Positions 8,595 to 17,113 of a DNA stretch of 64,000 nucleotides are shown here, piece by piece. How positions within the stretch are numbered: the first letter of the stretch is position 1; each line of letters opens with the position of its first letter. The notes under the pieces are model-generated. The model did not search any database and had not been told where the DNA came from. It worked only from the letters and a program-made list of their open reading frames with translations. Both the position numbers and the translations under genes were made by a program. The DNA comes from Pseudomonas sp. SJZ074 (GTDB lineage: Bacteria; Pseudomonadota; Gammaproteobacteria; Pseudomonadales; Pseudomonadaceae), in NCBI RefSeq assembly GCF_007828215.1, contig NZ_VIUE01000014.1, positions 62,001-126,000 of the forward strand, read 5' to 3'.

Positions 8595-9092
8595 TCAGGG
8601 CAAGGGCCTATTAAGCCGCCCATCAAGCGCAAAAGGCTCTTGCAGCACCAGCTCGTACAACCCATCGGCCAGATGCGGGTTCATCAACAAATTCCAGCTA
8701 TGTGGCGAGACACTAGAAGGGACCAGCACGAAAGGGTGCTTGCTCAACAGATCTGCACCAAACTTTTGCTGACTACGGCTTGGCGTACCCGGTACTAACC
8801 AGTTGGGATTGGCAATGCTATCTGGCTGAACGACATGAATGCCGGACCGGTCAAGTACGCGGGCTTGTGTCAGGCAATGAGGTTTACTGTCCAGCGCATC
8901 GAAATCCTTATGCACTGCAACTTCAAGGATGGCCGTAGAGGCATCCAGGGCCGCGTAAACCGTGCCCATTCCCTTGGGGTTCCAGCGCCCACCCACTTTT
9001 TCAGCCCCCACGCCCGAATTCCAAGTGGCGGCATACTCTGCGGGATCAAGGCGCCAGAAATGAATCTCACTGCTCAAAGGGTCTTTAGCCAT
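8595..9092 (-). CDS. RES-domain toxin (NAD+-degrading)
   Basis: A 165-residue RES protein. Key elements are the Arg in FWRLDP (R14), GGRWNPKGMGTVYAALD (residues 35-51), the Glu in AILEVAVH (E57) and the late PSSVSPHSWNLLMNP. RES toxins deplete NAD+ and are neutralised by Xre/MbcA/ParS-type antitoxins. Such an antitoxin is encoded directly upstream, stop and start overlapping as TGATG, so the ATG at 9092 is preferred over the TTG three bases upstream. The pair is the first element of the second cargo block, convergent with gpG, and may stabilise the prophage or act in abortive infection (inference). Confidence 0.9.
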   Translation of the reverse strand: MAKDPLSSEIHFWRLDPAEYAATWNSGVGAEKVGGRWNPKGMGTVYAALDASTAILEVAVHKDFDALDSKPHCLTQARVLDRSGIHVVQPDSIANPNWLVPGTPSRSQQKFGADLLSKHPFVLVPSSVSPHSWNLLMNPHLADGLYELVLQEPFALDGRLNRPLP

Positions 9093-9667
9093 CAATAGAC
9101 CCCATACTCAATGCGCGTCAGAAAGTCAGTCACCAACTCATACCCGACTGAATTTGAAATCAGGTCAATCGGTGTCTCACCGTCCAGACCCCGTGCAGGT
9201 TTGGCCATCCATTGCTCGGCAAGCTCACGAGAACCCAGGACCGCCGTTGCCTTTTCCAAGACCTCGGCATAATTGAGAGCCCGCGTACTCTGCTCTGGGG
9301 TTAAGACTTCATTGGGCGTTTTTAACCGCCGCGCCAGCGTGCGCTCAGACGTGCCAACGATTTTCGACAGCACACCGCGCCGCTTATACACCTCACTGTT
9401 CTCGACCATATCAAGCACAGATTGCAGCGAAAAACCTTTACGAACGGCCCGGTATATCTCCATACGATCATCGCCATCTTTTCCAGAAAGCAACACCGCG
9501 ACCATGGACGGACCGTGACTGGAACCAGGCATCATTACCTTTACCGTGCGCTCGCCACTACTCACAACGGCTACGAACGCACCCGATGCGCGTGGTTTGA
9601 CGTTTCTTTTGCGGATGCCATCTTTAGCAGCCTCAACGACTGCAACATCTTTTTTTTTGGCGCTCAT
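9092..9667 (-). CDS. Xre/MbcA/ParS-type antitoxin (DUF2384)
   Basis: A 191-residue partner of the RES toxin. A helix-turn-helix-like part (about 80-130, with VYKRRGVLSKIVGTSERTLA) is followed by the DUF2384 domain (LTPEQSTRALNYAEVLEKA to the C-terminus), which binds and blocks the toxin. The start is set by GGAGG at 9673-9677, six bases before ATG 9667. The N-terminus is lysine-rich and probably disordered. A palindrome just upstream may be its operator. Translation is coupled to the toxin through the TGATG overlap. Confidence 0.88.
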   Translation of the reverse strand: MSAKKKDVAVVEAAKDGIRKRNVKPRASGAFVAVVSSGERTVKVMMPGSSHGPSMVAVLLSGKDGDDRMEIYRAVRKGFSLQSVLDMVENSEVYKRRGVLSKIVGTSERTLARRLKTPNEVLTPEQSTRALNYAEVLEKATAVLGSRELAEQWMAKPARGLDGETPIDLISNSVGYELVTDFLTRIEYGVY

Positions 9668-9706
9668 GGATACCTCCAGCACTCTGTCATCTGGCATCAA
9701 CTATAG

Positions 9707-9718
9707 TGCCAAATGGCA
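9707..9718 (-). promoter_or_regulatory. possible operator of the toxin-antitoxin operon
   Basis: Inverted repeat TGCCA-AA-TGGCA, with a -10-like TATAGT on the minus strand overlapping its downstream edge, about 40 bases before the antitoxin start. Antitoxins of this family commonly autorepress; this site is a candidate binding site. Confidence 0.4.
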
Positions 9719-10147
9719 GAAACTGCTAATCCCACACATTCGTCTACGACGCTGCGTAGCAGCAAGGTTCGCTTTCGAGGTCAGGCCGCCTTCAAGGCCT
9801 AAACAACGTGGGATAGGCCGTCAGCGGCATCCTTCACTCGAGCACAGCCTGGCTACCGGGCTCGCAAGCCATATCGCCGCCTCTTGCATTCCAGACATGC
9901 CGAGTCCTTGCTCATTTCGCACAGCCAGAATCCTTATAACCGAGAACTCCAACTTGCGTATCGAACCAAACTACCCTCAGGTAAATACGCGTGCTGTTCA
10001 AAAAGGCCGTTCAATCAGTCTCCTTCATAAGCTGGAAAAGGAGATGTGCAGGAAATTTGTCGCGACAGTCAAGATGTGATACTAATTCGCCACCTATAAC
10101 GGTACTAGGTTACAAAATTTTCCTGTTCAGTAGCTAGAGGGCTGCTT
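9719..10147. other. gene-free spacer between toxin-antitoxin and cyclase
   Basis: About 430 bases with no convincing gene. The sequence becomes AT-rich near 10080-10147, where the cyclase promoter must lie. GAGGG at 10136-10140 is the cyclase ribosome binding site. An open frame antisense to the antitoxin runs in from the left and is not supported. Confidence 0.5.
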
Positions 10148-11443
10148 ATGTCACGGATGAAAAGTATTTTCGGGTCTTTTGACATGTCTCCCACCATCAA
10201 CAAATCGTTCGCTACGGACAGCGGGAACGTACAGAGACGCATATACGAATCGATTTCTACGGAATCCGTTGATGGAAATGAGAATTTTCAAGATTCACAT
10301 GATTACCAAATTCAAGAAAACCTCCGAAAGCTTTATGGCAAGCCCGGAGTCAAGAAAGCGATTATTGGCGGACATCCTGACTTTAATCATCTGGTTGATA
10401 GCGGCGAAAAGGAAAACGGATTTGTAACTTCCCTGTTTGTGGATATTCAAGGGTCTACCCGTCTAGGTGTATTTTACACCCCGGACTTGGTTTTTTATTT
10501 TAAAAATCAGATAATAAAATGTGCAATTGAATGTGTATTGGCTTTTGATGGGCATGTACATCGCATCATGGGCGATGCCATATTGGCGTTCTTCAGAGGT
10601 AATGGTAACGAGCGAAATAGCGCTATCGATGCGATCAACTGTGGTGCTGTGCTCGTTCAGTTTATACGTGAAGAAGTGGTGCCGCAGTTGAGAGAGCGCG
10701 GACTGGCTGAAGATGTAGGAATTCGAGTGGGCGTGGATTACGGCTCTCACTCCCATGTTCTCTGGGGAATGTACGGCTACTCAGGAGTTTCTGAGGTCAC
10801 AGCCACTTCATTTCACGTTGATATTGCAGCCAAACTCCAGCAAAGCGCTCCGCGGAATCGTGTAATGCTCGGGCAATCAGTCGTGGACCTTCTCGGATTG
10901 CATGATGAAGTAATTGAAGTGCGTAGATATACAAAAGACGACGAGAAAATACCGCAACCCTACGTCACGCCCAACTACACAGACGCCCAAAAAAAACCGA
11001 TGAATTATCGGCAGTATGTACTCTCTCAGAATAACTACAGCGGACTACTTCCTTACCAAGAAGACCTTAATCAAGAAATTAAAATATTCAGTACCTTGAA
11101 GCGTCGTAAAGATGAGATATCGGAAGACCATTACTTCAAATGCTCTCGCGCTGTGCCGATATCCCACGGCATAGAATTCAAGGCTCTTGTTCGACCGCGT
11201 ACAAATACCACCGACATTAAGGTTATATTCAGAGTCGAGAATAACGGACCTCAGGCGTCTGAAGTTCAGGGTAAAGGGAATCATCAGACCCCAGTCCCTG
11301 CAAGACGACGCGACAATGGTGAATATTTTGCAAAACATTGGGAGGGCACATCATACGTGGGCCTACATTATATGTATGTTTCTGTGCTTGAAGATAATAC
11401 CCCTACTATCCCCGAGCAAGTTTTCAGTGTTTATATTGGGTGA
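10148..11443 (+). CDS. class III nucleotide cyclase, Pycsar-type (PycC-like) with C-terminal sensor domain
   Basis: A 431-residue protein with a class III cyclase domain at about residues 92-255. The metal-binding aspartates are D99 in FVDIQGSTRLG and D143 in HRIMGDAILAFF; GIRVGVDYG and SFHVDIAAKLQ follow, the latter in place of the usual VNxAARL block. The C-terminal part (about 335-431, with VIFRVENNGPQAS and SYVGLHYMYVSVLED) resembles the AGS-C sensor domain attached to defence cyclases. Pycsar cyclases make cCMP or cUMP on phage infection. The DUF5706-like effector lies convergent 20 bases away. The gene is clearly AT-richer than the phage backbone. Which nucleotide it makes cannot be told. 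Confidence 0.8.
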   Translation: MSRMKSIFGSFDMSPTINKSFATDSGNVQRRIYESISTESVDGNENFQDSHDYQIQENLRKLYGKPGVKKAIIGGHPDFNHLVDSGEKENGFVTSLFVDIQGSTRLGVFYTPDLVFYFKNQIIKCAIECVLAFDGHVHRIMGDAILAFFRGNGNERNSAIDAINCGAVLVQFIREEVVPQLRERGLAEDVGIRVGVDYGSHSHVLWGMYGYSGVSEVTATSFHVDIAAKLQQSAPRNRVMLGQSVVDLLGLHDEVIEVRRYTKDDEKIPQPYVTPNYTDAQKKPMNYRQYVLSQNNYSGLLPYQEDLNQEIKIFSTLKRRKDEISEDHYFKCSRAVPISHGIEFKALVRPRTNTTDIKVIFRVENNGPQASEVQGKGNHQTPVPARRRDNGEYFAKHWEGTSYVGLHYMYVSVLEDNTPTIPEQVFSVYIG

Positions 11444-11462
11444 TCCACTCCATCAAGGGCAA

Positions 11463-12005
11463 CTAAAATAAATAATAAATGATCGCGCCAGCTAGAACGG
11501 TGGCCATGCAGCCAAAGTGCACCATTAAAATTATCGTAACGAGTTTTATGCGGGAGAATTTACTCGTAGCAATGGATGCAAGCGTGTAAATTTGGCCGTT
11601 CAGATCCTCTAAGAATTCGGCATCGGAGGCTTTCTGGATATATTCCGAATACTTAGCGCTTCCACCACAAGAAGCAATATCCCCGAAAAATATCAATGAC
11701 TCCCCCCGCGGGGAGTCCGGTTTGCTGAACGTCACTGGAAAAATGGTAAGCGTAGCTAACACCATGCACCAGAGCGCTAGCACCAAAGCCAAGACCGAAA
11801 AAATTCCGATTCCGACAGTTAGTTGCATGCTCGCACTAGCCGAGTCAAACTTTGTCAGCAGCGTAAATATAAACGCAATGGCTGCTGCGCAATAAGACAT
11901 GATAATGGTGCATTTTGTATTTGTCGTGCCGATATAAGTATCAATTCGCTTAAGGACCTCAAATTGATTTTTTATTTTCCTTTCACATTCCTGCGCATTC
12001 AACAT
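11463..12005 (-). CDS. Pycsar effector-like two-helix membrane protein (DUF5706)
   Basis: A 180-residue protein. An N-terminal helix (ECERKIKNQFEVLKRIDTYI) leads into a hydrophobic pair (about 38-58 IIMSYCAAAIAFIFTLLT and 70-95 GIGIFSVLALVLALWCMV), a middle soluble part with PRGESLIFFGDIAS, and a C-terminal membrane segment (VTIILMVHFGCMATVLAGAII). This matches Pycsar transmembrane effectors, which disrupt the inner membrane when a cyclic pyrimidine nucleotide binds. The ATG at 12005 is preferred (GGGGGA just upstream) over a GTG twelve bases earlier. It is encoded tail-to-tail with the cyclase rather than in one operon, which is unusual. Confidence 0.75.
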   Translation of the reverse strand: MLNAQECERKIKNQFEVLKRIDTYIGTTNTKCTIIMSYCAAAIAFIFTLLTKFDSASASMQLTVGIGIFSVLALVLALWCMVLATLTIFPVTFSKPDSPRGESLIFFGDIASCGGSAKYSEYIQKASDAEFLEDLNGQIYTLASIATSKFSRIKLVTIILMVHFGCMATVLAGAIIYYLF

Positions 12006-12160
12006 ATTTTCCCCCACGTCATGCCATGATGGTAAAGAAACTGCAGCGCGGAGTCGATACGTTCTGTGGACTTATCAATAGCTACCTTGGTTTGCTCCTC
12101 CAAAAAGCTGTTTTGGCCGATTAAAGGGCTCACTGCCGATAGCCATCTGGCAGAAACCAT
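11999..12160 (-). CDS. possible small upstream ORF coupled to the Pycsar effector
   Basis: A 53-codon frame starting ATG 12160 whose stop overlaps the effector start region. Its C-terminal half (EEQTKVAIDKSTERIDSALQ) is a plausible amphipathic helix. No ribosome binding site is evident and no family is recognised. It could be a leader peptide, a true small partner or chance. Confidence 0.22.
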   Translation of the reverse strand: MVSARWLSAVSPLIGQNSFLEEQTKVAIDKSTERIDSALQFLYHHGMTWGKIC

Positions 12161-12361
12161 GACTCATGGACGTCCGCCATAAGCCGATCCTGACGCTGAT
12201 GGCGACCTTCAGTTAGCGGGAACACACAAGGAAACCGTCACCAGCGGGCTCGGTGATTTTCACTCGACGCGGTTGTTTCCTAGACGCCATATCATGATGC
12301 GGATTTTGGAATATGTTCTACTCTCACCGAATGGAATCAAAAAGCCATCAAGGAGAAGCCC
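12161..12361. other. spacer before the lipoprotein gene
   Basis: About 200 bases with no gene. It should carry the promoter of the + strand lipoprotein gene and perhaps that of the minus-strand effector. AAGGAG at 12350-12355 is the lipoprotein ribosome binding site. Confidence 0.4.
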
Positions 12362-13261
12362 ATGAGAGTTCCATTGCTTGCCGTTGCGGTCCTTACTGCC
12401 TCAGGTTGCGTTACCGACCGCATGACCGATCCAGCAATCGTCACAGTCATAGACCACAAAGCCAAATTCACTACCGTCACGACCACAGCCGATCGCCGAA
12501 TATTTGTCCTCAACGGCTCCACCAATCGCACCTGTGGAGAACCACCTGCAGGTGTTGCAGAGAATGTGGGCGCGTCGCTGAGTAACAGCCTTACAGCTGC
12601 GGTGAAAGCAGGCGGGGCCCAGCCAGGGATGAGTAATAACTTTGCGGAGAGCGCAGCAAAAACAGTCGTGAATGTCGCGCAGAAAACGCAGGGAATGATG
12701 CTATATGAGGCAATGGCGTCAGGCTTATGCATGGCCTATGCAAATGATATGTCAATCTCATCGACCGAATATACAAGAATGATCAACAAGTCTGCCGAGA
12801 TGGCGGCGGTGCTCATTGCGCAAGAGTTGAATTTAACAAAAGGCGTCGTTGGACCCAACGAAAAACCTCTGAGTCAAGTGGAGACAGGAAGCAGCACCGG
12901 GGCCAATAACACTGGTACAAGCACTAGTACTAACGTGACGGATACCACTACAGCGACCGCTGTAGCATCCGGCGCAGCGGCAACATCAGTTGCAACCAAC
13001 GGCAACCAAACGGCAGTTAAGGCAACGGCGGACGCGATTGCCGCAGCCACGCCTGCGAATGCATCTATTGAGCAGCGAAAAGAGATTGTCAACGCCGCCA
13101 CGGCGGCGTCGGTCTCTCAGGCTACTGGTGATTCAGGCAAAGGCCAGCGGGCGGCGGACAAGGCCACAACGGTTTTCGAGGCGAGCGTGGGTTCGCCTTC
13201 GGCTGAAGTAGATGTCGGGAAGGTCGTAAAGGACATTAAGGCAATCATGGGGGGCTCTTAG
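12362..13261 (+). CDS. predicted lipoprotein, Ala/Thr-rich, unknown function
   Basis: A 299-residue protein with a short signal sequence (MRVPLLAVAVLTASGC) whose cysteine at residue 16 fits a lipobox. Residues 17-160 form a probable globular domain (IVTVIDHKAKFTTVTTTADR; TYRMINK-like helices later). About 170-250 is a low-complexity Thr/Ala/Ser/Asn linker, followed by a helical tail. Export to the envelope is likely. A strong ribosome binding site precedes the start. It lies between the Pycsar-like pair and a nuclease-like gene; exclusion of other phages at the surface is only a guess. No family is recognised. Confidence 0.7.
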   Translation: MRVPLLAVAVLTASGCVTDRMTDPAIVTVIDHKAKFTTVTTTADRRIFVLNGSTNRTCGEPPAGVAENVGASLSNSLTAAVKAGGAQPGMSNNFAESAAKTVVNVAQKTQGMMLYEAMASGLCMAYANDMSISSTEYTRMINKSAEMAAVLIAQELNLTKGVVGPNEKPLSQVETGSSTGANNTGTSTSTNVTDTTTATAVASGAAATSVATNGNQTAVKATADAIAAATPANASIEQRKEIVNAATAASVSQATGDSGKGQRAADKATTVFEASVGSPSAEVDVGKVVKDIKAIMGGS

Positions 13262-13402
13262 CAAACGAACGAGGCTTGACGCCCAGTCAGGATGAATTTT
13301 GAGGTAATGTCTATGTTGGCTTTCCATGTCACTAGATCAAAACAAAAGCCAAGCACTTAACTCGCAGCAGTATTTGTAGAAAATGTCGATCAAGGAGCAA
13401 TT

Positions 13403-14947
13403 GTGAACCGGCTAGAAGAAAGAATCAGGGATTTTTTGGCGATTAATTTAAGCATAATCGAGTCGGACCTAACCATTGTTCGCAAGGAATATAAACTACC
13501 TAACAGCTTTGGCTCGAGTGGGAGCATAGACATCCTTGCAAAGGACAGCCTCGGTCACTATGTAATTATTGAAATTAAAAGAAGTGACCAAGCAGCTAGA
13601 GCTGCTTTGCATGAGCTTACAAAATATGTAGCGCTGCTACGGTCATCTTTAGGGGTTCCCGCTGAAAAGATACGAACCCTGTTGGTATCAACTGACTGGA
13701 AGGAGCTGGCGGTTCCATTCTCCGACTATCTAAAAACGTCCGAAGTCCCCACGGCTGGGTATATAATTACGACAACTGGTGCAGGCGAGATAGTAAATTG
13801 TAGTAAATTTTCTCCAATTGCTATGGATGCAGGGCTCTCGATTAGTAGGCAGCAAAGCCTTATTTTGTACACGGATGCAACAAAAAGAAACAGAGGAATC
13901 GATACCATTATAAAGGCTGCTACCCGCTCCCAGTTATCAGATTTTGTGACGCTGACTGCTGATTACAACGGAGGGAACAGCCAGGTTATCTATCCGTACG
14001 GCATATATTTTGGCTTCTCCTCACCGATTTCAAACCCTGAAAGCGAAGAGTCAAAGCGAATAATGCAAGCGTTAGACTGGGATGAAGATCTAGATGACCT
14101 TGAAGAAAATTTCCTCTGCGCATTGATGGATAATATTAGCGGTCATGACACAGTTGAAATAGGTTATCCTGAGAAACTAAAGCTAATGGAGGAATCAGAA
14201 TGGTCAATCGCAGTAGTTGCACGAAACGGTCGTTACCAAAAAAATATCGATCTAATGCCTGATGATCAGCTTATATCTGAATTTACGAAAACGGAGGGAG
14301 GCGCTACTTACTATCTTTACGAAACTTCCTCTCCTAAGTACCTGCCCAGCTGGGATAAATTTAAGAACGATCTTTTTCTGGTGCTAATGGGAAGTGATGC
14401 ATGGGTCGCTTTCTTCAAGGCGCTGATAAACGAATTGGAAGCCGATTCATCCACCCCGACAATATCTATCCAGCTCTATAATCCAGCAAATATATTGCTC
14501 GGACTTTCAAAAATTTTTGGCGAAAATGACTTTAGATACCTTCCCAGTTTTCAGCTTGTCGTTTCCGGAGAAAAACAGACAACTATATATCTTGGCGAGT
14601 TAGCTTGGGATGGTGTCGGAACGCACGTAAATTTTGATGAATGGATTAAAAACTCCTACGACTCGACGGAGCATTATTTTATTATGCATGCCTTCGGCGA
14701 ACAGTACCTTCAAGAGGATTTAGCATGTGCTGGCCTTGGGCTTCAGCACGTTGTTTATAAGATTATTAGTCCAGGCAAAGCTAATGAAAGTGTATTTTTA
14801 AGCTCACCCAAAGACGGTGCAGTTATTTCAAGGCAGTTTCATGAGAGTGATTTATTCACAATGCAGGATTTTTGCAAATCGCACGCAGCGTTTGGCAGAA
14901 GTCTGGTCAATGCCGTAAAGAGCCTCTCTATGGGATTTATTAAATAG
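13403..14947 (+). CDS. PD-(D/E)xK nuclease-like protein (NucS/DUF91-type N-terminus)
   Basis: A 514-residue protein. The N-terminal 130 residues match the NucS/DUF91 nuclease fold: D43 in GSIDILAKD and E57-x-K59 in VIIEIKRS form the D...ExK signature, and ARAALHELTKYVALLR supplies the following helix with the usual glutamine-type position. The remaining 380 residues are unrecognised and acidic. The start is GTG with AGGAG six bases upstream. It is AT-rich and lies in cargo block 2 beside the Pycsar-like and toxin-antitoxin genes. A role in restricting foreign DNA is inference; NucS itself acts in mismatch repair. Confidence 0.65.
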   Translation: MNRLEERIRDFLAINLSIIESDLTIVRKEYKLPNSFGSSGSIDILAKDSLGHYVIIEIKRSDQAARAALHELTKYVALLRSSLGVPAEKIRTLLVSTDWKELAVPFSDYLKTSEVPTAGYIITTTGAGEIVNCSKFSPIAMDAGLSISRQQSLILYTDATKRNRGIDTIIKAATRSQLSDFVTLTADYNGGNSQVIYPYGIYFGFSSPISNPESEESKRIMQALDWDEDLDDLEENFLCALMDNISGHDTVEIGYPEKLKLMEESEWSIAVVARNGRYQKNIDLMPDDQLISEFTKTEGGATYYLYETSSPKYLPSWDKFKNDLFLVLMGSDAWVAFFKALINELEADSSTPTISIQLYNPANILLGLSKIFGENDFRYLPSFQLVVSGEKQTTIYLGELAWDGVGTHVNFDEWIKNSYDSTEHYFIMHAFGEQYLQEDLACAGLGLQHVVYKIISPGKANESVFLSSPKDGAVISRQFHESDLFTMQDFCKSHAAFGRSLVNAVKSLSMGFIK

Positions 14948-15126
14948 AGATTTTTCATACGACAAAGCCAGCTCGTGGAAGACTAAGTTTTCTACATTTA
15001 TTGGGAGCCATCATTTCTGCGTTTGCGAAATGGGCTTTGCCAGGCCGGCTTGACGTGGTTCTCTAATCTACTATAGGTATCGAGTCCTACAGCCCACACA
15101 CCCCGTAACACCGAACCCTAGTCCCG
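14948..15126. other. spacer after the nuclease-like gene
   Basis: No gene is seen. Sequence composition rises in GC toward 15127, where similarity to the leader of the second DUF6124 copy begins. Confidence 0.4.
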
Positions 15127-15446
15127 AAGCTACGTCGCCTTGCGCCTTTGCCTACAACTAAGCCAGAATCCGCCCGCTTGTGTGTCCTGGTCCGTAACGG
15201 TAGTTTTGTTTCCGTCACTGCTCATCAGTGATCGGGTATAGCGACCCGAATCGGTACGGTTGCATCAGCGCTCCTGATCTCATTGCAGATATCCCTATCT
15301 GCGACTGCTGTAATGGTGGCTGTGCGCGGGAGACCTTCGGGTCTGCCGGGCTCCTGTACCCCCGGTTCGCTAACCTGCGTACAGCCGCCACCCTAACTTG
15401 CTTAGCGACAAGTCATGGTGGCTCAACTAGGTACAGGAGTTCCATC
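15127..15446 (+). promoter_or_regulatory. conserved structured leader of DUF6124 gene, copy A
   Basis: This leader shares ordered blocks with the one before the second DUF6124 gene (25012-25318). There is a GCTACG...CCTTGCGC block, then CAGAATCCGCC at 15164, then a hairpin CACTG-CTCAT-CAGTG followed by ATCGGG (15226-15246). A long outer stem comes next, between GGTGGC (15315-15320) and GCCACC (15387-15392), enclosing AGACC-TTCG-GGTCT. The stem ends 54 bases before the ATG (48 in the other copy). The inner helix differs in sequence but keeps pairing in the other copies. It reads as a transcribed cis-acting RNA element; function unknown. Confidence 0.6.
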
Positions 15447-15800
15447 ATGTTCAAGGTCACACCCAATCCTCCGGATTCGGACCCCAGCTCCGCCGGCCTC
15501 GATCCAAAGAAAGTCCAAGAGGCCACCGATCGGGCGCTGGATTTCTATCTGAAACCGAAAGAAACCGACGCCAAAACCGACCCATCACCGGGTCAACTCT
15601 TCACCGTCATCGACGGCATCGACACTGAAAGTCTGCTCGCCAACCTCAGCGAAAGCCTGGCCTCGGCCAACGCGATGATCAACATCCTGGCATTCGACCT
15701 TGAGGGATCGCCGCGACATGTTGCATTTGGTATTCAACAGGTCATCGAGTTGAGCGAACTGTTGGTCAATCGAGCGTTGGACAACGTCGATCCACGCTAG
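15447..15800 (+). CDS. DUF6124 family protein, copy 1
   Basis: A 117-residue protein beginning MFKVTPNPP, the signature start of a small Pseudomonas family of unknown function. It has a central helix (LDPKKVQEATDRALDFYL), a variable linker, and two more helices ending GIQQVIELSELLVNRALDN. AGGAG eight bases upstream sets the start. Copy 2 lies in another cargo block at 25319, with clear similarity over the whole length and in the leader, and a fragment of the same C-terminus occurs in the host part at 62024. No enzymatic motif is visible; a helical binding protein is likely. Confidence 0.8.
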   Translation: MFKVTPNPPDSDPSSAGLDPKKVQEATDRALDFYLKPKETDAKTDPSPGQLFTVIDGIDTESLLANLSESLASANAMINILAFDLEGSPRHVAFGIQQVIELSELLVNRALDNVDPR

Positions 15801-15857
15801 CACCCAGCCTGTAACGTACTGCCTACCGGGCCGCCGACCAACCGGCACGCAAGGCAG

Positions 15858-15889
15858 CCTGTGCAGTGTCCTTTTACACACTGCACAGG
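15858..15889. terminator. strong inverted repeat after DUF6124 copy 1
   Basis: A perfect 12-base stem (CCTGTGCAGTGT with ACACTGCACAGG) and an 8-base loop, 57 bases after the stop codon. No T tract follows. It may be a terminator or mRNA-stabilising hairpin. Confidence 0.55.
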
Positions 15890-16203
15890 TCACCCTCGAC
15901 GGGCTATCTTCACGGCATGCCGCTCATCGAACTCAACGACGGCACCCGCGGAATAAGCTCATCCATTTTGCCCGACGGGTGTTGAACGCCACTAAGCTCT
16001 ACAAGCTCATCTGACCCGCGTGCATTAGCCCAACTCACGTTGGCCGGCAGTAACGTCAGATCCCCGACATAAATACTTTATAAAACGCGTCAGAGGCCTT
16101 GCGCCTCAGTAGATGGCCTCATCATCCCAGGCTCTCCCAGTACTTGCCCAAAACACTGACGATCTGGACTGATCTCAGCCCTACAATCCTCGGAAGACCA
16201 CCT
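15890..16203. other. gene-poor spacer before the head module
   Basis: No convincing gene. A 22-codon frame at 15917-15985 begins MPLIELNDGTRG, which resembles the N-terminus of some alpha/beta hydrolases and may be a gene remnant. The region ends at late-operator dyad 2. Confidence 0.35.
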
Positions 16204-16222
16204 CCTTAATCCTGATTAAAAG
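16204..16222 (+). promoter_or_regulatory. putative late-activator dyad 2 (PI-like)
   Basis: CCTTAA, six bases, TTAAAAG, 57 bases before the gpI gene. Mu has its PI late promoter at this gene boundary. The same dyad spacing occurs at 2159, 26372 and 33132. Confidence 0.6.
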
Positions 16223-16279
16223 CCAACCCCGCCCGAAGATCCCAAGCTGTGCGCACCATCTCCACCAAAGCGCACCCCC

Positions 16280-17104
16280 ATGACCCAACTCCACATCTTC
16301 AAACCCGGCACCCACACCGCCCAATGCGGCACCACCTACAACTTCACCGAAGCCGACCTGGCCGCCACCGTCGCCGCCTACAACCCAACCCTCCACGAAG
16401 CACCATTGGTCATCGGCCACCCGCAACACGATGCCCCAGCCGCCGGCTGGGTCAAATCCCTGTCCGCCACCGCCCACGGCCTCATCGCCGAACCCCAACA
16501 AATCGACGCCTCCTTCGCCGAGCAAATCGCCAAGGGCAGCTACAAAAAAATCTCAGCGTCCTTCTACCACCCAACCGCCGCCAACAACCCCGTGCCCGGC
16601 GTCTATTACCTGCGCCACGTCGGCTTCCTCGGCGCACAGCCGCCAGCGGTCAAAGGCCTGCGCCCCATCGAACTGGCCGAAGGCGAACCCGGCGTCATCG
16701 AGTTCAGCGAAAGCGAACCGAACACCGCTGCACTAGAAGCAGAAAACCACCGCCTCAAAGCCGAACTCGCCCAACGCGACAACGCAGCCCGTCTCGCCGC
16801 ACAACAAACCACTCACGCAGCCAGCGTCGCCTACGCCGAACAACTGGTCGCCGCCGGCATGAAGCCGTTGCACGCCCCAGTCGTCATCGCCGCCCTCGAC
16901 GCCGCGCAGTCCGGCACCAGCCCCTTGTCGTTCGGCGAAGGCGACCAACGCCAGCCCCTAAGCGTCGGCCTCAAAACCCTCTTTAACGACCTGACCAACC
17001 CCGTCAGCTTCACCGAAGTCGCCACCAAGGCCCGCACCGGCCTAATCGAGGCCGCACCCACCAACCCCTTACTCGCCGACGCCGCCGCCCGCGCCCAACG
17101 CTAG
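16280..17104 (+). CDS. head maturation protease and scaffold (Mu gpI-like)
   Basis: A 274-residue protein of the Mu gpI family. The N-terminal protease part carries FTEADLAATVAAYNP, EAPLVIGHPQHDAPAAGWVK and KKISASFYHP (about 28-125), which recur across the family. The C-terminal third (TAALEAENHRLKAELAQRD and onward, about 150-274) is helical and corresponds to the scaffold portion that Mu also makes separately as gpZ. It cleaves scaffold and itself during prohead maturation. It is the first gene after dyad 2 and is followed nine bases later by the decoration protein. Confidence 0.88.
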   Translation: MTQLHIFKPGTHTAQCGTTYNFTEADLAATVAAYNPTLHEAPLVIGHPQHDAPAAGWVKSLSATAHGLIAEPQQIDASFAEQIAKGSYKKISASFYHPTAANNPVPGVYYLRHVGFLGAQPPAVKGLRPIELAEGEPGVIEFSESEPNTAALEAENHRLKAELAQRDNAARLAAQQTTHAASVAYAEQLVAAGMKPLHAPVVIAALDAAQSGTSPLSFGEGDQRQPLSVGLKTLFNDLTNPVSFTEVATKARTGLIEAAPTNPLLADAAARAQR

Positions 17105-17113
17105 GAATCCCCC

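Noticed and set aside
9546..10079. Plus-strand frame across the antitoxin promoter
   Set aside because: Antisense to the antitoxin, no ribosome binding site, no recognisable domain.
15917..15985. 22-codon frame starting MPLIELNDGTRG
   Set aside because: Too short to be a gene; mentioned only as a possible remnant in the spacer entry.
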